A DNA stretch of 64,000 bases from NCBI RefSeq assembly GCF_014697075.1, contig NZ_JACJRE010000044.1, positions 1-64,000 of the forward strand. Direction: 5' to 3'. This DNA is from Tolypothrix sp. FACHB-123. Its GTDB lineage: Bacteria; Cyanobacteriota; Cyanobacteriia; Cyanobacteriales; Nostocaceae. The translations under genes and the position numbers were made by a program. The notes beneath the pieces were generated by a model. It ran no database searches. It was given only the letters and a program-made list of their open reading frames with translations, and was not told the DNA's origin. Shown piece by piece: positions 47,229 through 57,920 of this stretch (positions are counted from its first letter, which is position 1; each line of letters opens with the position of its first letter).

Positions 47229-47345
47229 TTACTCGAAATCCCGACGACCGGGGTTACGAGCTGGATCGTTGGACAAGAAACCAAAGACGAAGATAGTCAC
47301 AAAGAAGGCAACAACAATATAAACTGTGATTTTTAAAGTAAGCAT
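47229..47345 (-). CDS. psbI: Photosystem II reaction centre protein I
   Basis: A 38-residue frame, too short for a standard gene search. It begins [16 protein letters not shown], has a single membrane helix (about 6-26), and ends with [14 protein letters not shown]. That is the PsbI protein, a low-molecular-mass subunit beside D1 in the photosystem II core, involved in assembly and stability. A GGAGAT box lies a few bases before the ATG at 47345. Its position, upstream of an outer-membrane gene, is not an operon I know. Confidence 0.96.
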   Translation of the reverse strand: MLTLKITVYIVVAFFVTIFVFGFLSNDPARNPGRRDFE

Positions 47346-47736
47346 CAGAGATATCTCCAAAAAGTATGAGAAACAGAAAATTTCTCTCTCGGTATCTGCT
47401 AAGCAGAAATGATAGCTCCTTTATATTACCCAAATCTCGCCCCTTTTTTGGCAGACTCTATTGATACTGGTCAATGTTTTTCGTGATTTTTATAGTCCAC
47501 AGTGAAAACAGATGACTGTTGACTGTTGATCATCCTCACGTTTATTAACTATGCCAGTTGGGTAAGCCCTATATTTTTGGAGATGTCCCTAATTAAAAAA
47601 GTTGTGACCTTGCTACTCTTGTGACGTTTATTCGCTGCATAGGTTTCCGTCCATAATCCAAAAATTGGCTCAATTAGGGTATTGGTCAAAAGTCAATAAT
47701 CAATGGTTGGTTATTTACTTCCTTGTCCTCCTTCCC
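47346..47736. other. Intergenic region upstream of psbI
   Basis: About 390 bases between psbI and the acyltransferase. It likely holds the psbI promoter but I cannot assign a consensus with confidence. No RNA gene was recognised. Confidence 0.4.
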
Positions 47737-48426
47737 TTATCCCCTCGCGCCTATTTCCTGACTTATGCGACTTTTGATAACTTTGGCTGGTACGCCTACA
47801 GCAACAGAGAAGGGAGGAATATCTTTTGTCACCACTGCACCTGCACCAATGACACTTCCTTGACCAATAGTCACGCCATCTAATACGCTAACTCCATGTC
47901 CTAGCCAACAGTCATCTTCAATCACAATTCCTTTGCGTGTAATGCCTTGGTATCGAATTGGCTCTAGGGGATTGGTAAAAGTATGATTATTGGCATATAT
48001 GCCAGAGTGAGAGGCAATCATACAGTATTTACCAATTTTTATATCCCCAGGCCCAGCAATACACACGTTAGGTCCAATGAATGTCTCATCATCAATATAT
48101 ATAGAAGTACGATCTAAACAACCTATATCAACGTTACGCTCTATTGCTACTTTATTGCCTAGATAAATTCTATTATTTTCTCCTCTGCCATCTAGTCTCA
48201 CACCCTTAAATATAAATACATTCTTGCTAATTTCTATTTGATTGCTGCCGAGAAATTCAACACCATTTTGAATATAGACTTGACTATCTAAGCGAGCAAA
48301 AATACTACGATATACCAAATTACGTAACTGAGGGCCAAGCGCGATCGCCGGAATATCACCTAATAATGTAGTCCATAAAACTTCTTGAGTTCGTTGAATT
48401 TTTGCTAAGTAATTTTGACGATTCAT
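47737..48426 (-). CDS. Hexapeptide-repeat acyltransferase
   Basis: A left-handed beta-helix acyltransferase of 229 residues. It contains many [LIV]-G-x4 turns (for example EFLGSNQIEISKNVFIF, IGPNVCIAGPGDIKIG) and the C-terminal GHGVSVLDGVTIGQGSVIGAG and GVPAKVIK. The likely catalytic histidine lies in the ASHSGIYANNHTF region. These enzymes acetylate sugars or O-antigens using acetyl-CoA. No glycan cluster is nearby. It looks complete with start MNRQNYLAKI. Confidence 0.9.
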   Translation of the reverse strand: MNRQNYLAKIQRTQEVLWTTLLGDIPAIALGPQLRNLVYRSIFARLDSQVYIQNGVEFLGSNQIEISKNVFIFKGVRLDGRGENNRIYLGNKVAIERNVDIGCLDRTSIYIDDETFIGPNVCIAGPGDIKIGKYCMIASHSGIYANNHTFTNPLEPIRYQGITRKGIVIEDDCWLGHGVSVLDGVTIGQGSVIGAGAVVTKDIPPFSVAVGVPAKVIKSRISQEIGARG

Positions 48427-48542
48427 GATTATTTTCCTGCAAATAAATCGGAGCTATGACTATATTTAGTTGTTGGCTATTGTCAAGCAAATTAATGATG
48501 ACGAAATGAGTCACCGGCTTTTAAATAAATCCGGGATCTGAG

Positions 48543-48677
48543 ATGTCGCAATTATTAGTGCCAATTGATGGCAAACCTTATTTAGTTTTTAGATTTGCAA
48601 AAGATGTGAAGACCGCAATGTTTCGTTTATTAGCTGATGAGCAAACTATCCTATATGAATCTATAGGATTGAATTGA
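48543..48677 (+). CDS. Possible 44-residue small protein
   Basis: An open frame from ATG 48543: MSQLLVPIDGKPYLVFRFAK and onward, 44 codons with normal-looking composition. It lies in an otherwise gene-poor 600-base gap. It has no known family and no clear ribosome site, so it may be chance. Confidence is low. Confidence 0.3.
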   Translation: MSQLLVPIDGKPYLVFRFAKDVKTAMFRLLADEQTILYESIGLN

Positions 48678-49026
48678 TGTTACTGATTTATGGTAATAAA
48701 TTTGGGATTTGATTCTCTGAGAATTTTTTACAGCTAATTGGTTTCCTATTCTGGCTTGTCTAACCAAAATACCTAATTTAATTAACAGTTGCTGTTGTTG
48801 GCAACAGTTAATTAAATCCTAAATATCCTCAATTTATCAACCAAAAATCAATCATCAAATTGCCATTGCAGCAGTTAAAATATTTGTTAACTGCTCTAGC
48901 TAATAAACGTTTGGTTAACAATAATACATTTTTAGAATAAAAGAACAAAGGTCAAATAATTTACCTTTATTTCCCATGTAGTTATTGTTGTATTATTTTA
49001 AGTATTTATAACTATAAAAAATTAAA
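48678..49026. other. Gap with no recognised gene
   Basis: AT-rich sequence between two small candidate frames. A direct repeat TTGTTG/AACAGTTAATTAA near 48775-48816 is the only structure seen. Confidence 0.4.
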
Positions 49027-49299
49027 CTAGGGTGGAGTATCGCCAACTTCAGCCATCACATTGAAGTTCACCATCGGTGCAAACAAGTAAGCACTTCCTC
49101 GACTGCTGTGACGGCTTTCTTGCAACGATTTTCTAGAGTATGTTTCTCTAATCATGTTGCACACAGATGATTTACAAATTAAACAAAACACTCTTGCAAT
49201 TACATGAGTGGCTTTTAACAATTGTTGCTTTTGAATATAACATATTTTATTTTTAATGGCTGTCTTTAAAAAATAATTTTTTTCTAAAGTTTCAAGCAA
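49027..49299 (-). CDS. Possible small protein, uncertain
   Basis: A 90-codon frame, perhaps truly only the last 42 codons (M at 49155: MIRETYSRKSLQESRH). The end GSAYLFAPMVNFNVMAEVGD followed by TPP is hydrophobic and unlike the AT-rich flanks. No ribosome site is clear. I do not know the family. It might be a small peptide gene or chance. Confidence 0.35.
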   Translation of the reverse strand: MLETLEKNYFLKTAIKNKICYIQKQQLLKATHVIARVFCLICKSSVCNMIRETYSRKSLQESRHSSRGSAYLFAPMVNFNVMAEVGDTPP

Positions 49300-49639
49300 T
49301 AAATATAGATAATAAGCTATTATTCTGATTTCGATTCAGGAAAAAATGAATATTTTATACCAAGAGATAAAAATTTTTAAGGTGTAGAGTTTTACCTTAA
49401 ATAATTATTTTCTGTATTAAGTCATATTTAATAACTTTCCGAATTGGCATATCTAACATTTTGTAAATTTTTCCTCAGGATAACCCATTCGGGTGATGCG
49501 TGCTGAGTTGAGTTCATTATAAATTTTGAAGAAAACTTAGATATTCTTGGCAGACAAATTTACTCAACTTTAAAAAAGCGACTGCTCAATTTTGGGTATC
49601 ACTTTCAACTACACACTGAGTTTAATAAGTAGGTTTTTA
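49300..49639. other. AT-rich gap with likely upstream region of the next gene
   Basis: About 340 AT-rich bases. No RNA gene or repeat of note. The next gene starts at ATG 49640; the frame itself is open from 49592. Confidence 0.4.
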
Positions 49640-49954
49640 ATGAAAGAAATTGTTAAACAAGCTTTAACCTCTGGCTATTTGAGCCTTGCAGCTCAACATC
49701 AGATCCGATTACTGCTACAAAGCGATTATGATTCAGAAGATCTCGATGCTTATATCATGTTGCAACGAGCTGTTTTAGCGGGTGAAGTCAAGCGAGAATC
49801 ACGCACGCAGAAACCCCCTAGCGCTAATACAGCTAAAGATGCTGGATTAAATATCAAACATGCTTATCAAGTTGCGGCTGAGATTGCTTGTGTGGCTGCT
49901 ATGGCTTTAAGTATGCCCAAAAATCCCCATGATTCTTCTTATTTGGGTGCATAA
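49640..49954 (+). CDS. Small conserved cyanobacterial protein
   Basis: A 104-residue protein starting MKEIVKQALTSGYLSLAAQ. The segment DYDSEDLDAYIMLQRAVLAGEVKRES has the look of a conserved cyanobacterial helical domain. The C-terminal half is Ala-rich. No membrane segment or catalytic motif. I recall similar conserved hypothetical proteins but no function. The upstream frame to 49592 lacks a good start. Confidence 0.7.
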   Translation: MKEIVKQALTSGYLSLAAQHQIRLLLQSDYDSEDLDAYIMLQRAVLAGEVKRESRTQKPPSANTAKDAGLNIKHAYQVAAEIACVAAMALSMPKNPHDSSYLGA

Positions 49955-50463
49955 GTCAGTAATTTAGTTAATTTTCTTTATTTTTGGGTAAAAATGTTTT
50001 ACTCGCTGAATTGGCTGGCGATAGTTCGTTACTAGAAATTCCGCAACAGAATTATTAAGAAATAATTAAAAATTTTCATCTACTTGTAATTGAGAGGAGA
50101 TGATTTTTTGGACAGCTAAAACTCTTGGATTGGTCTATTGGTAAGCATTTTGCCAGTTATTACCTAGCTACTAAGCAAATCTAAAAAAAATATAAATACT
50201 GAAGAAATTTAATACATACTTATATCTTAATCCTTGAGTATCAATCGCAGTCAATAGTTAAGTTTTACAATAGCAGCGGTAGCTTTTGGAAGACAGATTA
50301 AGATAAGAAATGGTCTTGGTGTAAACTCTAGCAACCCTGACAAGAATAATTCTCAATGCTTAACAAAGTCACGGCATTTTTACAAACATAGTATAAAGAA
50401 TTGGCAACATTGGGTAAAGACAGTAAAAAATAACTTTAGCTACACTTGGAGTTTTGCCAACCT
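49955..50463. other. Gap upstream of glgP
   Basis: About 509 bases with no gene or repeat recognised. It probably contains the glgP promoter. Confidence 0.4.
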
Positions 50464-53028
50464 ATGCAGCCAATTCGTACATTCAACGTCTCTCCTTCTC
50501 TTCCGCCGCGACTCGAACCGCTGCGGCGGCTGGCATATAACTTGCACTGGGATTGGAACGTTGAGAGCAAAGATTTATTCCGCCGCCTAGATCCTGACTT
50601 GTGGGAATCTAGCCACCATAACCCAGTGTTAATGCTGGGAACAATTAGCCAAGGGCGACTCTCAGAAGTTGTTGAGGATGAAGGCTTCTTGGCACAAATG
50701 GATCGCGCTGCGCGTCAGCTGGAAGATTATTTACAAGAGCGTTCTTGGTATCAAAAGCAACGCAGCCAGTCACCGAAGGAATGTTACGCTTATTTCTCGG
50801 CTGAATTTGGCTTGGTAGATTGTCTACCTGTTTATTCTGGCGGTTTAGGCGTTCTGGCTGGCGATCACCTCAAATCTGCCAGCGATTTAGGCTTACCATT
50901 GGTTGGTGTCGGCTTACTCTACCAACAAGGATACTTTGCTCAGTATCTTAATGCCGATGGTTGGCAGCAGGAACGCTATCCAATCAATGATTTCTACAAT
51001 ATGCCGTTGCACCTGGAACGCAATGCTGACGGTTCAGAATTGCGGATTGCGGTAGATTACCCAGGACGCAAGGTTTACGCTAGGGTATGGCGGGTACAAG
51101 TGGGTACAGTTCCCCTGTATTTACTAGATACCAATATAGAACCGAATAATCCCTACGATCATGACATCACCGATCAGCTGTATGGTGGTGACATCGATAT
51201 GCGTATCCACCAAGAAATTATGCTGGGGATTGGTGGCGTACAGATGTTAAAAGCTTTGGGGTATAAAGTTACTGCTTACCACATGAATGAAGGCCACGCC
51301 GCCTTTTCTGCCCTAGAGCGCATCCGTATGTTGATTCAAGAAGAAGGTTTGAGTTACGCTGATGCTAGACAAGTTGTAGCTTCGAGTAATATTTTCACGA
51401 CACACACACCAGTACCAGCCGGGATTGACTTGTTCCCACCTCAGAAAATTTTGGACTACCTGAGATATTATGCAGGCATCTTTGACTTACCTGAAGAACA
51501 ATTTTTAGGACTGGGGCGAGAAAATACAGGCGATTTATCTGGGCCTTTTAGTATGGCAGTGTTGGCGCTGAAAATGGCAACATTTTCTAATGGGGTAGCG
51601 CAATTACATGGTGTGGTATCCCGCCAGATGTTTCAAGGTTTATGGCAGAAAGTACCTGTAGAAGAAGTACCTATCGCTGCTATTACTAATGGCGTTCATG
51701 CCCGCAGTTGTGTGGCAAAATCCACTCAAGAGTTGTACGATCGCTATCTCGGCCCCAATTGGTCATCAGCACCTCCAGATAGCCAGCTATGGGAAAGAAT
51801 GGACGCCATCCCCGATGAGGAATTGTGGCGCAATCACGAGCGCTGTCGCTTGGATATGATATTGTACGTGCGGGAGCATTTAGTTAAGCATTTACGCGAT
51901 CGCGGTGCTTCGGCTTCGGAAATTGCTCAAGCGCAGGAAGTTTTAGATCCCAATGTTTTAACTGTGGGTTTTGCAAGGCGTTTTGCTACCTACAAACGCG
52001 CTACTCTGTGGATGCGTGATTTAGAACGCATTAGACGGATTTTACTGGGGAATAAAAACCGCAAGGTGCAATTTGTGATTGCGGGTAAAGCACACCCGAA
52101 AGATATCCCCGGTAAAGAATTAATCCGGGACATTAATCACTTTATCCGCGAACAACATTTAGAAAAACAAGTCGTGTTTGTCCCCAACTACGATATTCAT
52201 ATATCGCGGTTGATGGTCGCTGGTTGCGATATCTGGTTAAATACACCCCGTCGTCCTAGAGAAGCGTCTGGTACAAGCGGAATGAAAGCCGCTATGAATG
52301 GACTACCAAATTTAAGCGTCCTTGATGGTTGGTGGGATGAAGCTGATTATGTCCGCACTGGTTGGGCGATTGGACATGGCGAAAATTACGAAGATCCTAA
52401 TTATCAAGATGAAGTAGAAGCCAACGCACTCTACGATTTATTAGAGAAGGAAGTTGTGCCGCTATTTTACGATCATCGCGATGCTGATGGTTTACCCCGT
52501 CCTTGGGTAGCAAAAATGAAAGACGCAATTCGCTTGAATTGTCCGTTCTTTAATACAGCGCGGATGGTGCGAGAATATGCACAACGGGCTTATTTCCCTG
52601 CAAGCGATCGCTATCATACCTTAACTGCTAATAACTACGCCCCAGCGAAAGAATTAGCTGAATGGAAAGCTAAACTCGCTGACCATTGGTTTAATATCAA
52701 AATCAAAGATGTGGATGTATCCGCAGCAGCAGATATTGAAGTTAACCAAACTGTGGCGGTAAAAGCCAAGGTAGATTTAGCAACTTTGACAAACAAAGAT
52801 GTACAGGTGGAATTATACCAAGGCACAATTGATGCCAATGGTGATATAGTCAACGCCATTCCTGTAGTCATGGACTACCAAGGCGACGATACAGATGGTT
52901 TAAGTGTTTACACGGCTAATATTATTTACACAACCTCTGGTTTGCAAGGCTTGTCTTTGCGGGTATTACCAAAACATCCATACTTGTCGAATGCTTATGA
53001 ACCAAGGTTAATTGCTTGGGCGGAGTAA
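50464..53028 (+). CDS. glgP: Alpha-glucan phosphorylase
   Basis: A GT35 glucan phosphorylase of 854 residues. It cleaves glycogen/glucan with phosphate to glucose-1-phosphate. The PLP lysine lies in EASGTSGMKAAMNG near residue 615. AEFGLVDCLPVYSGGLGVLAGDH and HMNEGHAAF are typical of the DUF3417-containing branch common in cyanobacteria. The frame is open from TTG 50446; the ATG at 50464 is favoured. The last 100 residues form a beta-rich end. It is a single gene with a long leader gap. Confidence 0.95.
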   Translation: MQPIRTFNVSPSLPPRLEPLRRLAYNLHWDWNVESKDLFRRLDPDLWESSHHNPVLMLGTISQGRLSEVVEDEGFLAQMDRAARQLEDYLQERSWYQKQRSQSPKECYAYFSAEFGLVDCLPVYSGGLGVLAGDHLKSASDLGLPLVGVGLLYQQGYFAQYLNADGWQQERYPINDFYNMPLHLERNADGSELRIAVDYPGRKVYARVWRVQVGTVPLYLLDTNIEPNNPYDHDITDQLYGGDIDMRIHQEIMLGIGGVQMLKALGYKVTAYHMNEGHAAFSALERIRMLIQEEGLSYADARQVVASSNIFTTHTPVPAGIDLFPPQKILDYLRYYAGIFDLPEEQFLGLGRENTGDLSGPFSMAVLALKMATFSNGVAQLHGVVSRQMFQGLWQKVPVEEVPIAAITNGVHARSCVAKSTQELYDRYLGPNWSSAPPDSQLWERMDAIPDEELWRNHERCRLDMILYVREHLVKHLRDRGASASEIAQAQEVLDPNVLTVGFARRFATYKRATLWMRDLERIRRILLGNKNRKVQFVIAGKAHPKDIPGKELIRDINHFIREQHLEKQVVFVPNYDIHISRLMVAGCDIWLNTPRRPREASGTSGMKAAMNGLPNLSVLDGWWDEADYVRTGWAIGHGENYEDPNYQDEVEANALYDLLEKEVVPLFYDHRDADGLPRPWVAKMKDAIRLNCPFFNTARMVREYAQRAYFPASDRYHTLTANNYAPAKELAEWKAKLADHWFNIKIKDVDVSAAADIEVNQTVAVKAKVDLATLTNKDVQVELYQGTIDANGDIVNAIPVVMDYQGDDTDGLSVYTANIIYTTSGLQGLSLRVLPKHPYLSNAYEPRLIAWAE

Positions 53029-53032
53029 ATCT

Positions 53033-53091
53033 ATTTTAGATTTTGGATTATTAATCTAAAATCCAAAATCTAAAATCTAAAATCTAAAATT
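53033..53091. repeat. STRR (ATCTAAA)n between glgP and DUF429 gene
   Basis: Several ATCTAAA/ATCCAAA units in the 55-bp gap between convergent genes; a partial inverted copy makes it a candidate stem. Confidence 0.75.
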
Positions 53092-53818
53092 GTTTGGGTG
53101 TAACAATGTAACCAGTAGTGCGATCGCCTAATACTAAGTTACGTTGTTCGCCCCAATACCACCAGTATGCAGCAACATAAGCGCAAATTAGGCTATCTAA
53201 TTGGTCTTCAACGGCTTTAAGTGCTGCGCCTGTGTGGGGGATTTCGGAAATAAATGAACCGCAGAGGCGCAGAGAGCGCAGAGGTGGTTGGAGAGTGGGT
53301 AAAATGTTGAGAATATAATTGTAGAGTTTTACTAGTTCTAAACGGCGATCGCTCAAGCGTCCTTTTTTATATTTGAGAATGCGTTCTAAATTGAATAAGT
53401 TGACGATTGCGGGATGGGGAAAGACTTCGATTTGATATCTACCGGGTGTTTGCGGTTCAATGGTGGGTGCGTGGATAAAGCCACGAGATTCTAATTCTAA
53501 ACCAAAGTTGACAGTCCGCTCGGCAAAAGCTAAACCCAAATTAGCCGGGTAGCAGCCAGCGTGATATTTACCAAAGTATTTGTGACTGAGTTTATCTGGT
53601 AGACGACTCCCCGTAGCGTTAGGAATGAGGGTAGGTGCGTCTACAGCAATTAAGGCGGGTTCTTCCGGTTGTACGCAACTATCAATCCAGGTGAGAATAT
53701 CTGCGATCGCTTCTTTGCGATCTAAATCCGCAATCTCTAATTCATTATCAATTAATTCTAAATAACATAGTCCGCTTGGTTGAGATTTCCAACCTAAATC
53801 AATACCCAAAAATTTCAT
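53084..53818 (-). CDS. DUF429 protein (RNase H-like nuclease candidate)
   Basis: A 244-residue DUF429 protein. The N-terminus MKFLGIDLGW and the AVDAPTLIPN segment match the RNase H-like catalytic acidic residues predicted for this family. FPHPAIVNLF is another conserved stretch. Function is not established; a nuclease role is inferred from the fold. Convergent with glgP and just downstream of the aminopeptidase gene on the same strand. Confidence 0.85.
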   Translation of the reverse strand: MKFLGIDLGWKSQPSGLCYLELIDNELEIADLDRKEAIADILTWIDSCVQPEEPALIAVDAPTLIPNATGSRLPDKLSHKYFGKYHAGCYPANLGLAFAERTVNFGLELESRGFIHAPTIEPQTPGRYQIEVFPHPAIVNLFNLERILKYKKGRLSDRRLELVKLYNYILNILPTLQPPLRSLRLCGSFISEIPHTGAALKAVEDQLDSLICAYVAAYWWYWGEQRNLVLGDRTTGYIVTPKQF

Positions 53819-53850
53819 TTTTACATACCCATTTGAACCAAGATTGATTT

Positions 53851-53874
53851 GTAGGGGCGGAGTTTCCCCACCCT
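53851..53874. repeat. Short palindromic repeat (GTAGGGGCGG...CCCCACCC)
   Basis: Second copy of the palindrome at 8059-8082, with mismatches, located between the DUF429 and aminopeptidase genes. Confidence 0.55.
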
Positions 53875-53890
53875 TGACAACAATTACGAA

Positions 53891-54874
53891 TTACGAATTA
53901 AATGCAAACTTATTCGTCGCCGCAATTAACGCGCTGCGTATTCCCGGTTCACTCATCGAATGTCCCGCATCAGGAACTACAATAAATTCCGCTTCAGGCC
54001 AAGCACGATGTAATTCCCAAGCTGATACCATCGGACAAACGACATCATAACGCCCTTGCACCATTACAGCCGGAATATGGCGGATTTTATCAACATTTAA
54101 TAGTAGTTGGTTCTCTGTTTCTAAAAACCCATGATTAATAAAATAATGACATTCAATCCGAGCAAATGCTTCTGCAAAATCATTCTGACCGAAGTTTTTC
54201 ATCAAGTTAGTATCGGGAAATAATCTACTAGTACTAGCTTCCCAAATTGACCAAGCACGGGCGGCTTCTAATCTAATTTTTAAATCTGGGCTGGTTAAAC
54301 GTTGATAATAAGCTGTGAGTAAATCATCCCGTTCTTCGGGGGGAATTGGTTTGAGATATTCTTCCCAAGCATCAGGAAAAATATAGCTAGCCCCTTCTTG
54401 ATAAAACCAGTGTAATTCTTTTTTACGTAGCATAAATATGCCGCGTAAAATTAATTCTGTACATCTTTCGGGATGGGTTTGACTATATGCTAAAGATAAA
54501 GTACTACCCCAACTACCACCAAATACAGCCCATTTTTGGATTCCTAAATGTTCGCGGAGTTTTTCAATATCGCTGACTAAATCCCAAGTAGTATTTTCTC
54601 GCAATTCTGCATGGGGTTTACTTTGACCACAACCGCGTTGATCGAACATTACCAAGCGCCACTTTTGCGGATGAAAATATTGGCGATAAAAAGGCGGACA
54701 ACCACCACCAGGCCCGCCATGTAGTAAGACTATTGGCTTTCCTTGGGGATTACCTGACTCTTCAAAATGAATTTTATGTAACTCTGATACCTGTAAATAA
54801 CCTTCGTTATAAGGTGCGATCGCGGGGTAAAGTTCGTACATTTTAGGAATGAGAGTGAAATGGTCAATGGTCAT
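53891..54874 (-). CDS. pip: Proline iminopeptidase
   Basis: A serine peptidase of the alpha/beta hydrolase fold, 327 residues. It releases N-terminal proline. Motifs are VLLHGGPGGGCPP (oxyanion), FDQRGCGQSKPHAE, the nucleophile GGSWGS and the late histidine in PDAGHSMSEP. Length and motif order match the S33 family proline iminopeptidase. No signal peptide, so it is probably cytoplasmic and works in peptide turnover. It lies upstream of the DUF429 gene on the same strand. Confidence 0.93.
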   Translation of the reverse strand: MTIDHFTLIPKMYELYPAIAPYNEGYLQVSELHKIHFEESGNPQGKPIVLLHGGPGGGCPPFYRQYFHPQKWRLVMFDQRGCGQSKPHAELRENTTWDLVSDIEKLREHLGIQKWAVFGGSWGSTLSLAYSQTHPERCTELILRGIFMLRKKELHWFYQEGASYIFPDAWEEYLKPIPPEERDDLLTAYYQRLTSPDLKIRLEAARAWSIWEASTSRLFPDTNLMKNFGQNDFAEAFARIECHYFINHGFLETENQLLLNVDKIRHIPAVMVQGRYDVVCPMVSAWELHRAWPEAEFIVVPDAGHSMSEPGIRSALIAATNKFAFNS

Positions 54875-54941
54875 TAGTTCTTAGTTTTTTAAGTTTAGAC
54901 TATTGACCTTGGACTCTTGACAACCTCATTTTTAGGAATTG

Positions 54942-57920
54942 TTAGATAATTGGAAACTCAATCATAATATCTGAGTTAACAATGAAGCCGGAATTAAGAT
55001 TGAGAGTAGCAAATTGAGTGCTGGTAATTCCATCATTACTAAAGCTTAAAGCACCTGTAGTGGCGTTATAACCGAATTGGTTTAGATTAGTTGCGCCAAA
55101 GGTAGAACTTTTGATCAAAATCTTATCTCCATCTGTTCTAGAGAAGTCTGTAATTGAATCAATTCCTTCTCTTAAAAGATCAAAGACAAAGATATCAGCA
55201 CCAGAACCACCTCTCAAGGTATCCTGACCAAGACCACCTGTTAGGGTATCGTTACCATTATTACCTGTAAGGACGTTGTTACCATCATTACCTGTAAGAA
55301 TATCGGCGTAATTAGAACCTGCGATCGCTTCTATGTCAACTAACCTATCACTGCCACCTAGTCTATCGCTAGCTATGCCCGTTGTTAGATTAACGTTCAA
55401 GCCAGTGGTAGCACTTGTATAACTGACAGTATCGTAACCTTTACCACCATCTAAGTAATCATTACCTACGCCACCATTAAGTGTATCATTGCCATTACTG
55501 CCTTTGAGGGTGTCATTACCTAAACCTGCATTCAGGTTATCATTACCAGCACCACCATCAAGAATATTATTCCCTGAATTACCTATGAGGACATCAGCAT
55601 GATCAGAACCGACGATCGCCTCTATGCTAATTAATGTATCAGTGCCACCTAGCCCATCACTAGCTGTGCCCGTCTCCAGGTTAACATTGACACCAACAGT
55701 AGCACCTTGATAACTGACAGTATCAGTACCATCACCACCATTGAGGTTATCATTGCCAGCACCACCATTAAGGCGATCGTTACCATCACCACCATTGAGG
55801 CTATCATTGCCAGCACCACCAGTGAGGTTATTATTTCCTGAACTACCTATGAGGACATCAGCATAATCGGAACCGACAATAGTCTCTATGCTAATTAATG
55901 TATCAGTGCCACCTTGTCCATCACTAGCTATACCTGTAGTTAGATTAACGTTGACACCACTGGAAGCAAATCTATAAGAAGCCGTATCACTGCCGGCATC
56001 ACCATTAAGGGTATCATTACCAGAACCACCATTGAGGCTATCATTACCTGCACTACCATTGAGGCTATCATTACCGGAACCACCATTGAGGGTGTCATTG
56101 CCAGTTTCACCATAGAGGTAGTCATTATCTTCACCCCCAAATATGACATCATTACCTTGTCCGCCATAAATGGTGTCTTGCGCAGAACCGATTACAGGAC
56201 TGGCTGAGTCACCAAATAGGCGATCGTTACCATCTCCGCCATTAATATTGTCATTACCTTCATTGCCAAAAATCGTGTCATTACCAAGCCCACCTGCGAG
56301 GATATCATCTCCTGCGCCGCCATGAATGGAATTATGACTACCATCGCCAGAAATATTGTCAGTATTACTATCACCATAAGCCGTGTTTGTCGGCACCAGC
56401 TTAATATAGTTAAGATTGAAACCACCGGTGAGCATATCTAGCCGCAGTTCATTACTACCTGCGGTTAAACTCACTCCTTTGGCGATCGCATCTATCCAAA
56501 CATTATCGCCGCCTGTAGAATCAAAGCTGATGATGCGTTCTTGATTGCTATTAAAAGTTGCTTTGATTTGTTGACCGTTACTAACAGAGGCAACTCGTAC
56601 TACAATGTCATAGAATTTATTCTCAGTTGTGTTAACAGGATAATCTAGCCATTCTCCGGCTTGGATTGCAGTGACATCAAAGCCGCTATCATCACTGCTA
56701 TCTTTGATATCTACTCCCAAATCTCGACGATATTTTCCACCTTCATTAGTGGGTGTGGTATCTTTAGCGTTATTATAGTTCTCTGCTTGAATAACAATTT
56801 CTGAGGTAGTAGAGACAGTATTATTGTTAGTTGTACTATCAGTTTGGGTTTGAGTATTTCCTACAACCTGTTGATAAGCTGCCAGCGCATTCAAACGACC
56901 GCCAGTGTTGACTTTATCTTGCAAAGAATCGAGCTTATCAACTGTTGAAAGCAAGGCGTATCTCAGTTCTAAAACTGTGAGATTGGGGTTAGCAGCTAAA
57001 AGTAAAGCCGCAGTACCAACTACATGGGGAACAGCCATTGATGTCCCTTCCCATGTAGCATATTGATTATTTGGTAGGGTACTGTCAATATTTTTCCCAG
57101 GTGCTGCTAAGTCTACAGAATTTGCACCATAGTTAGAAGCTCCTTGACTGAAAATGGCTAGTTGATCGTTTTCATCCGTAGCAGCAACAGTAATTATATT
57201 AGGTAAGTCGTAGCTAGCAGGATAACGCGGTGTAATGTCATTATCTTTACCAGAATTACCTGCCGAGGCTATAACTAAAACGCCACGCTTGTATGCATAC
57301 TGTAAGACATCATATTCATCTTGATTCCAGAATGGGGAACTAAAACTGAGGTTGAGGATTTTAGCTCCGTTCTCGATTGCATAATACATACCATAAGCTA
57401 AATTCCATAACAACCCGCCTCCATCGCTGACACGGGTATGCTTGATAGCCATGATTGAGACATTCGGACTGACCCCGATTATTCCTAGGCCATTGTTGCC
57501 TACAGCACCGATGATACCAGCAACGTGAGTTCCGTGACCGCCTTTTGGGTGGTTATCCAGGGGATTACTATCTTCATCACCAAAGTCCCAACCATGAATA
57601 TCATCAATATAGCCGTTACCATCATTATCAATCCCATCATTAGGTATTTCGCCAGGATTCGTCCAGATGTTACTCGCTAAGTCTAGATGATTGTAGTCAA
57701 CACCACTATCCACAACAGCTACGATGACATCTTTACCGCCTTGTGTATAGTTAGATACAGTTGTGGCATTAATCTTTTGTAAACCCCAAAGATTCCCAAA
57801 ATATGGATCGTTGGGTAAAAAATCTGGTACTGCTGGCTCGCCCTCTGCATCTGTTGGCTGCTCAGTTTCTTGTTCCTCGTTGCTCATATTTAACTGAGCA
57901 TTATTGTTTATTATTTCCAT
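54942..57920 (-). CDS. Secreted subtilase with CBM6-like and RTX repeats
   Basis: A 992-residue extracellular serine protease. The S8 catalytic triad is in [10 protein letters not shown] (D71), GHGTHVAG (H129) and GTSMAVPH (S293), with N221 as oxyanion. Then a CBM6/carbohydrate-binding-like module lies at about 376-510 ([24 protein letters not shown]). From about 520 to 950 there are roughly 27 calcium-binding RTX nonapeptides (GGxGNDxLx) in four blocks, separated by repeated modules reading [15 protein letters not shown]. There is no N-terminal signal peptide; export by a type I (RTX) secretion system is inferred. The adjacent ABC exporter genes for such a system are not in the window. Confidence 0.9.
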   Translation of the reverse strand: MEIINNNAQLNMSNEEQETEQPTDAEGEPAVPDFLPNDPYFGNLWGLQKINATTVSNYTQGGKDVIVAVVDSGVDYNHLDLASNIWTNPGEIPNDGIDNDGNGYIDDIHGWDFGDEDSNPLDNHPKGGHGTHVAGIIGAVGNNGLGIIGVSPNVSIMAIKHTRVSDGGGLLWNLAYGMYYAIENGAKILNLSFSSPFWNQDEYDVLQYAYKRGVLVIASAGNSGKDNDITPRYPASYDLPNIITVAATDENDQLAIFSQGASNYGANSVDLAAPGKNIDSTLPNNQYATWEGTSMAVPHVVGTAALLLAANPNLTVLELRYALLSTVDKLDSLQDKVNTGGRLNALAAYQQVVGNTQTQTDSTTNNNTVSTTSEIVIQAENYNNAKDTTPTNEGGKYRRDLGVDIKDSSDDSGFDVTAIQAGEWLDYPVNTTENKFYDIVVRVASVSNGQQIKATFNSNQERIISFDSTGGDNVWIDAIAKGVSLTAGSNELRLDMLTGGFNLNYIKLVPTNTAYGDSNTDNISGDGSHNSIHGGAGDDILAGGLGNDTIFGNEGNDNINGGDGNDRLFGDSASPVIGSAQDTIYGGQGNDVIFGGEDNDYLYGETGNDTLNGGSGNDSLNGSAGNDSLNGGSGNDTLNGDAGSDTASYRFASSGVNVNLTTGIASDGQGGTDTLISIETIVGSDYADVLIGSSGNNNLTGGAGNDSLNGGDGNDRLNGGAGNDNLNGGDGTDTVSYQGATVGVNVNLETGTASDGLGGTDTLISIEAIVGSDHADVLIGNSGNNILDGGAGNDNLNAGLGNDTLKGSNGNDTLNGGVGNDYLDGGKGYDTVSYTSATTGLNVNLTTGIASDRLGGSDRLVDIEAIAGSNYADILTGNDGNNVLTGNNGNDTLTGGLGQDTLRGGSGADIFVFDLLREGIDSITDFSRTDGDKILIKSSTFGATNLNQFGYNATTGALSFSNDGITSTQFATLNLNSGFIVNSDIMIEFPII

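Noticed and set aside
47085-47336. Plus-strand 83-codon frame
   Set aside because: It runs antisense over psbI, which is well supported on the other strand.
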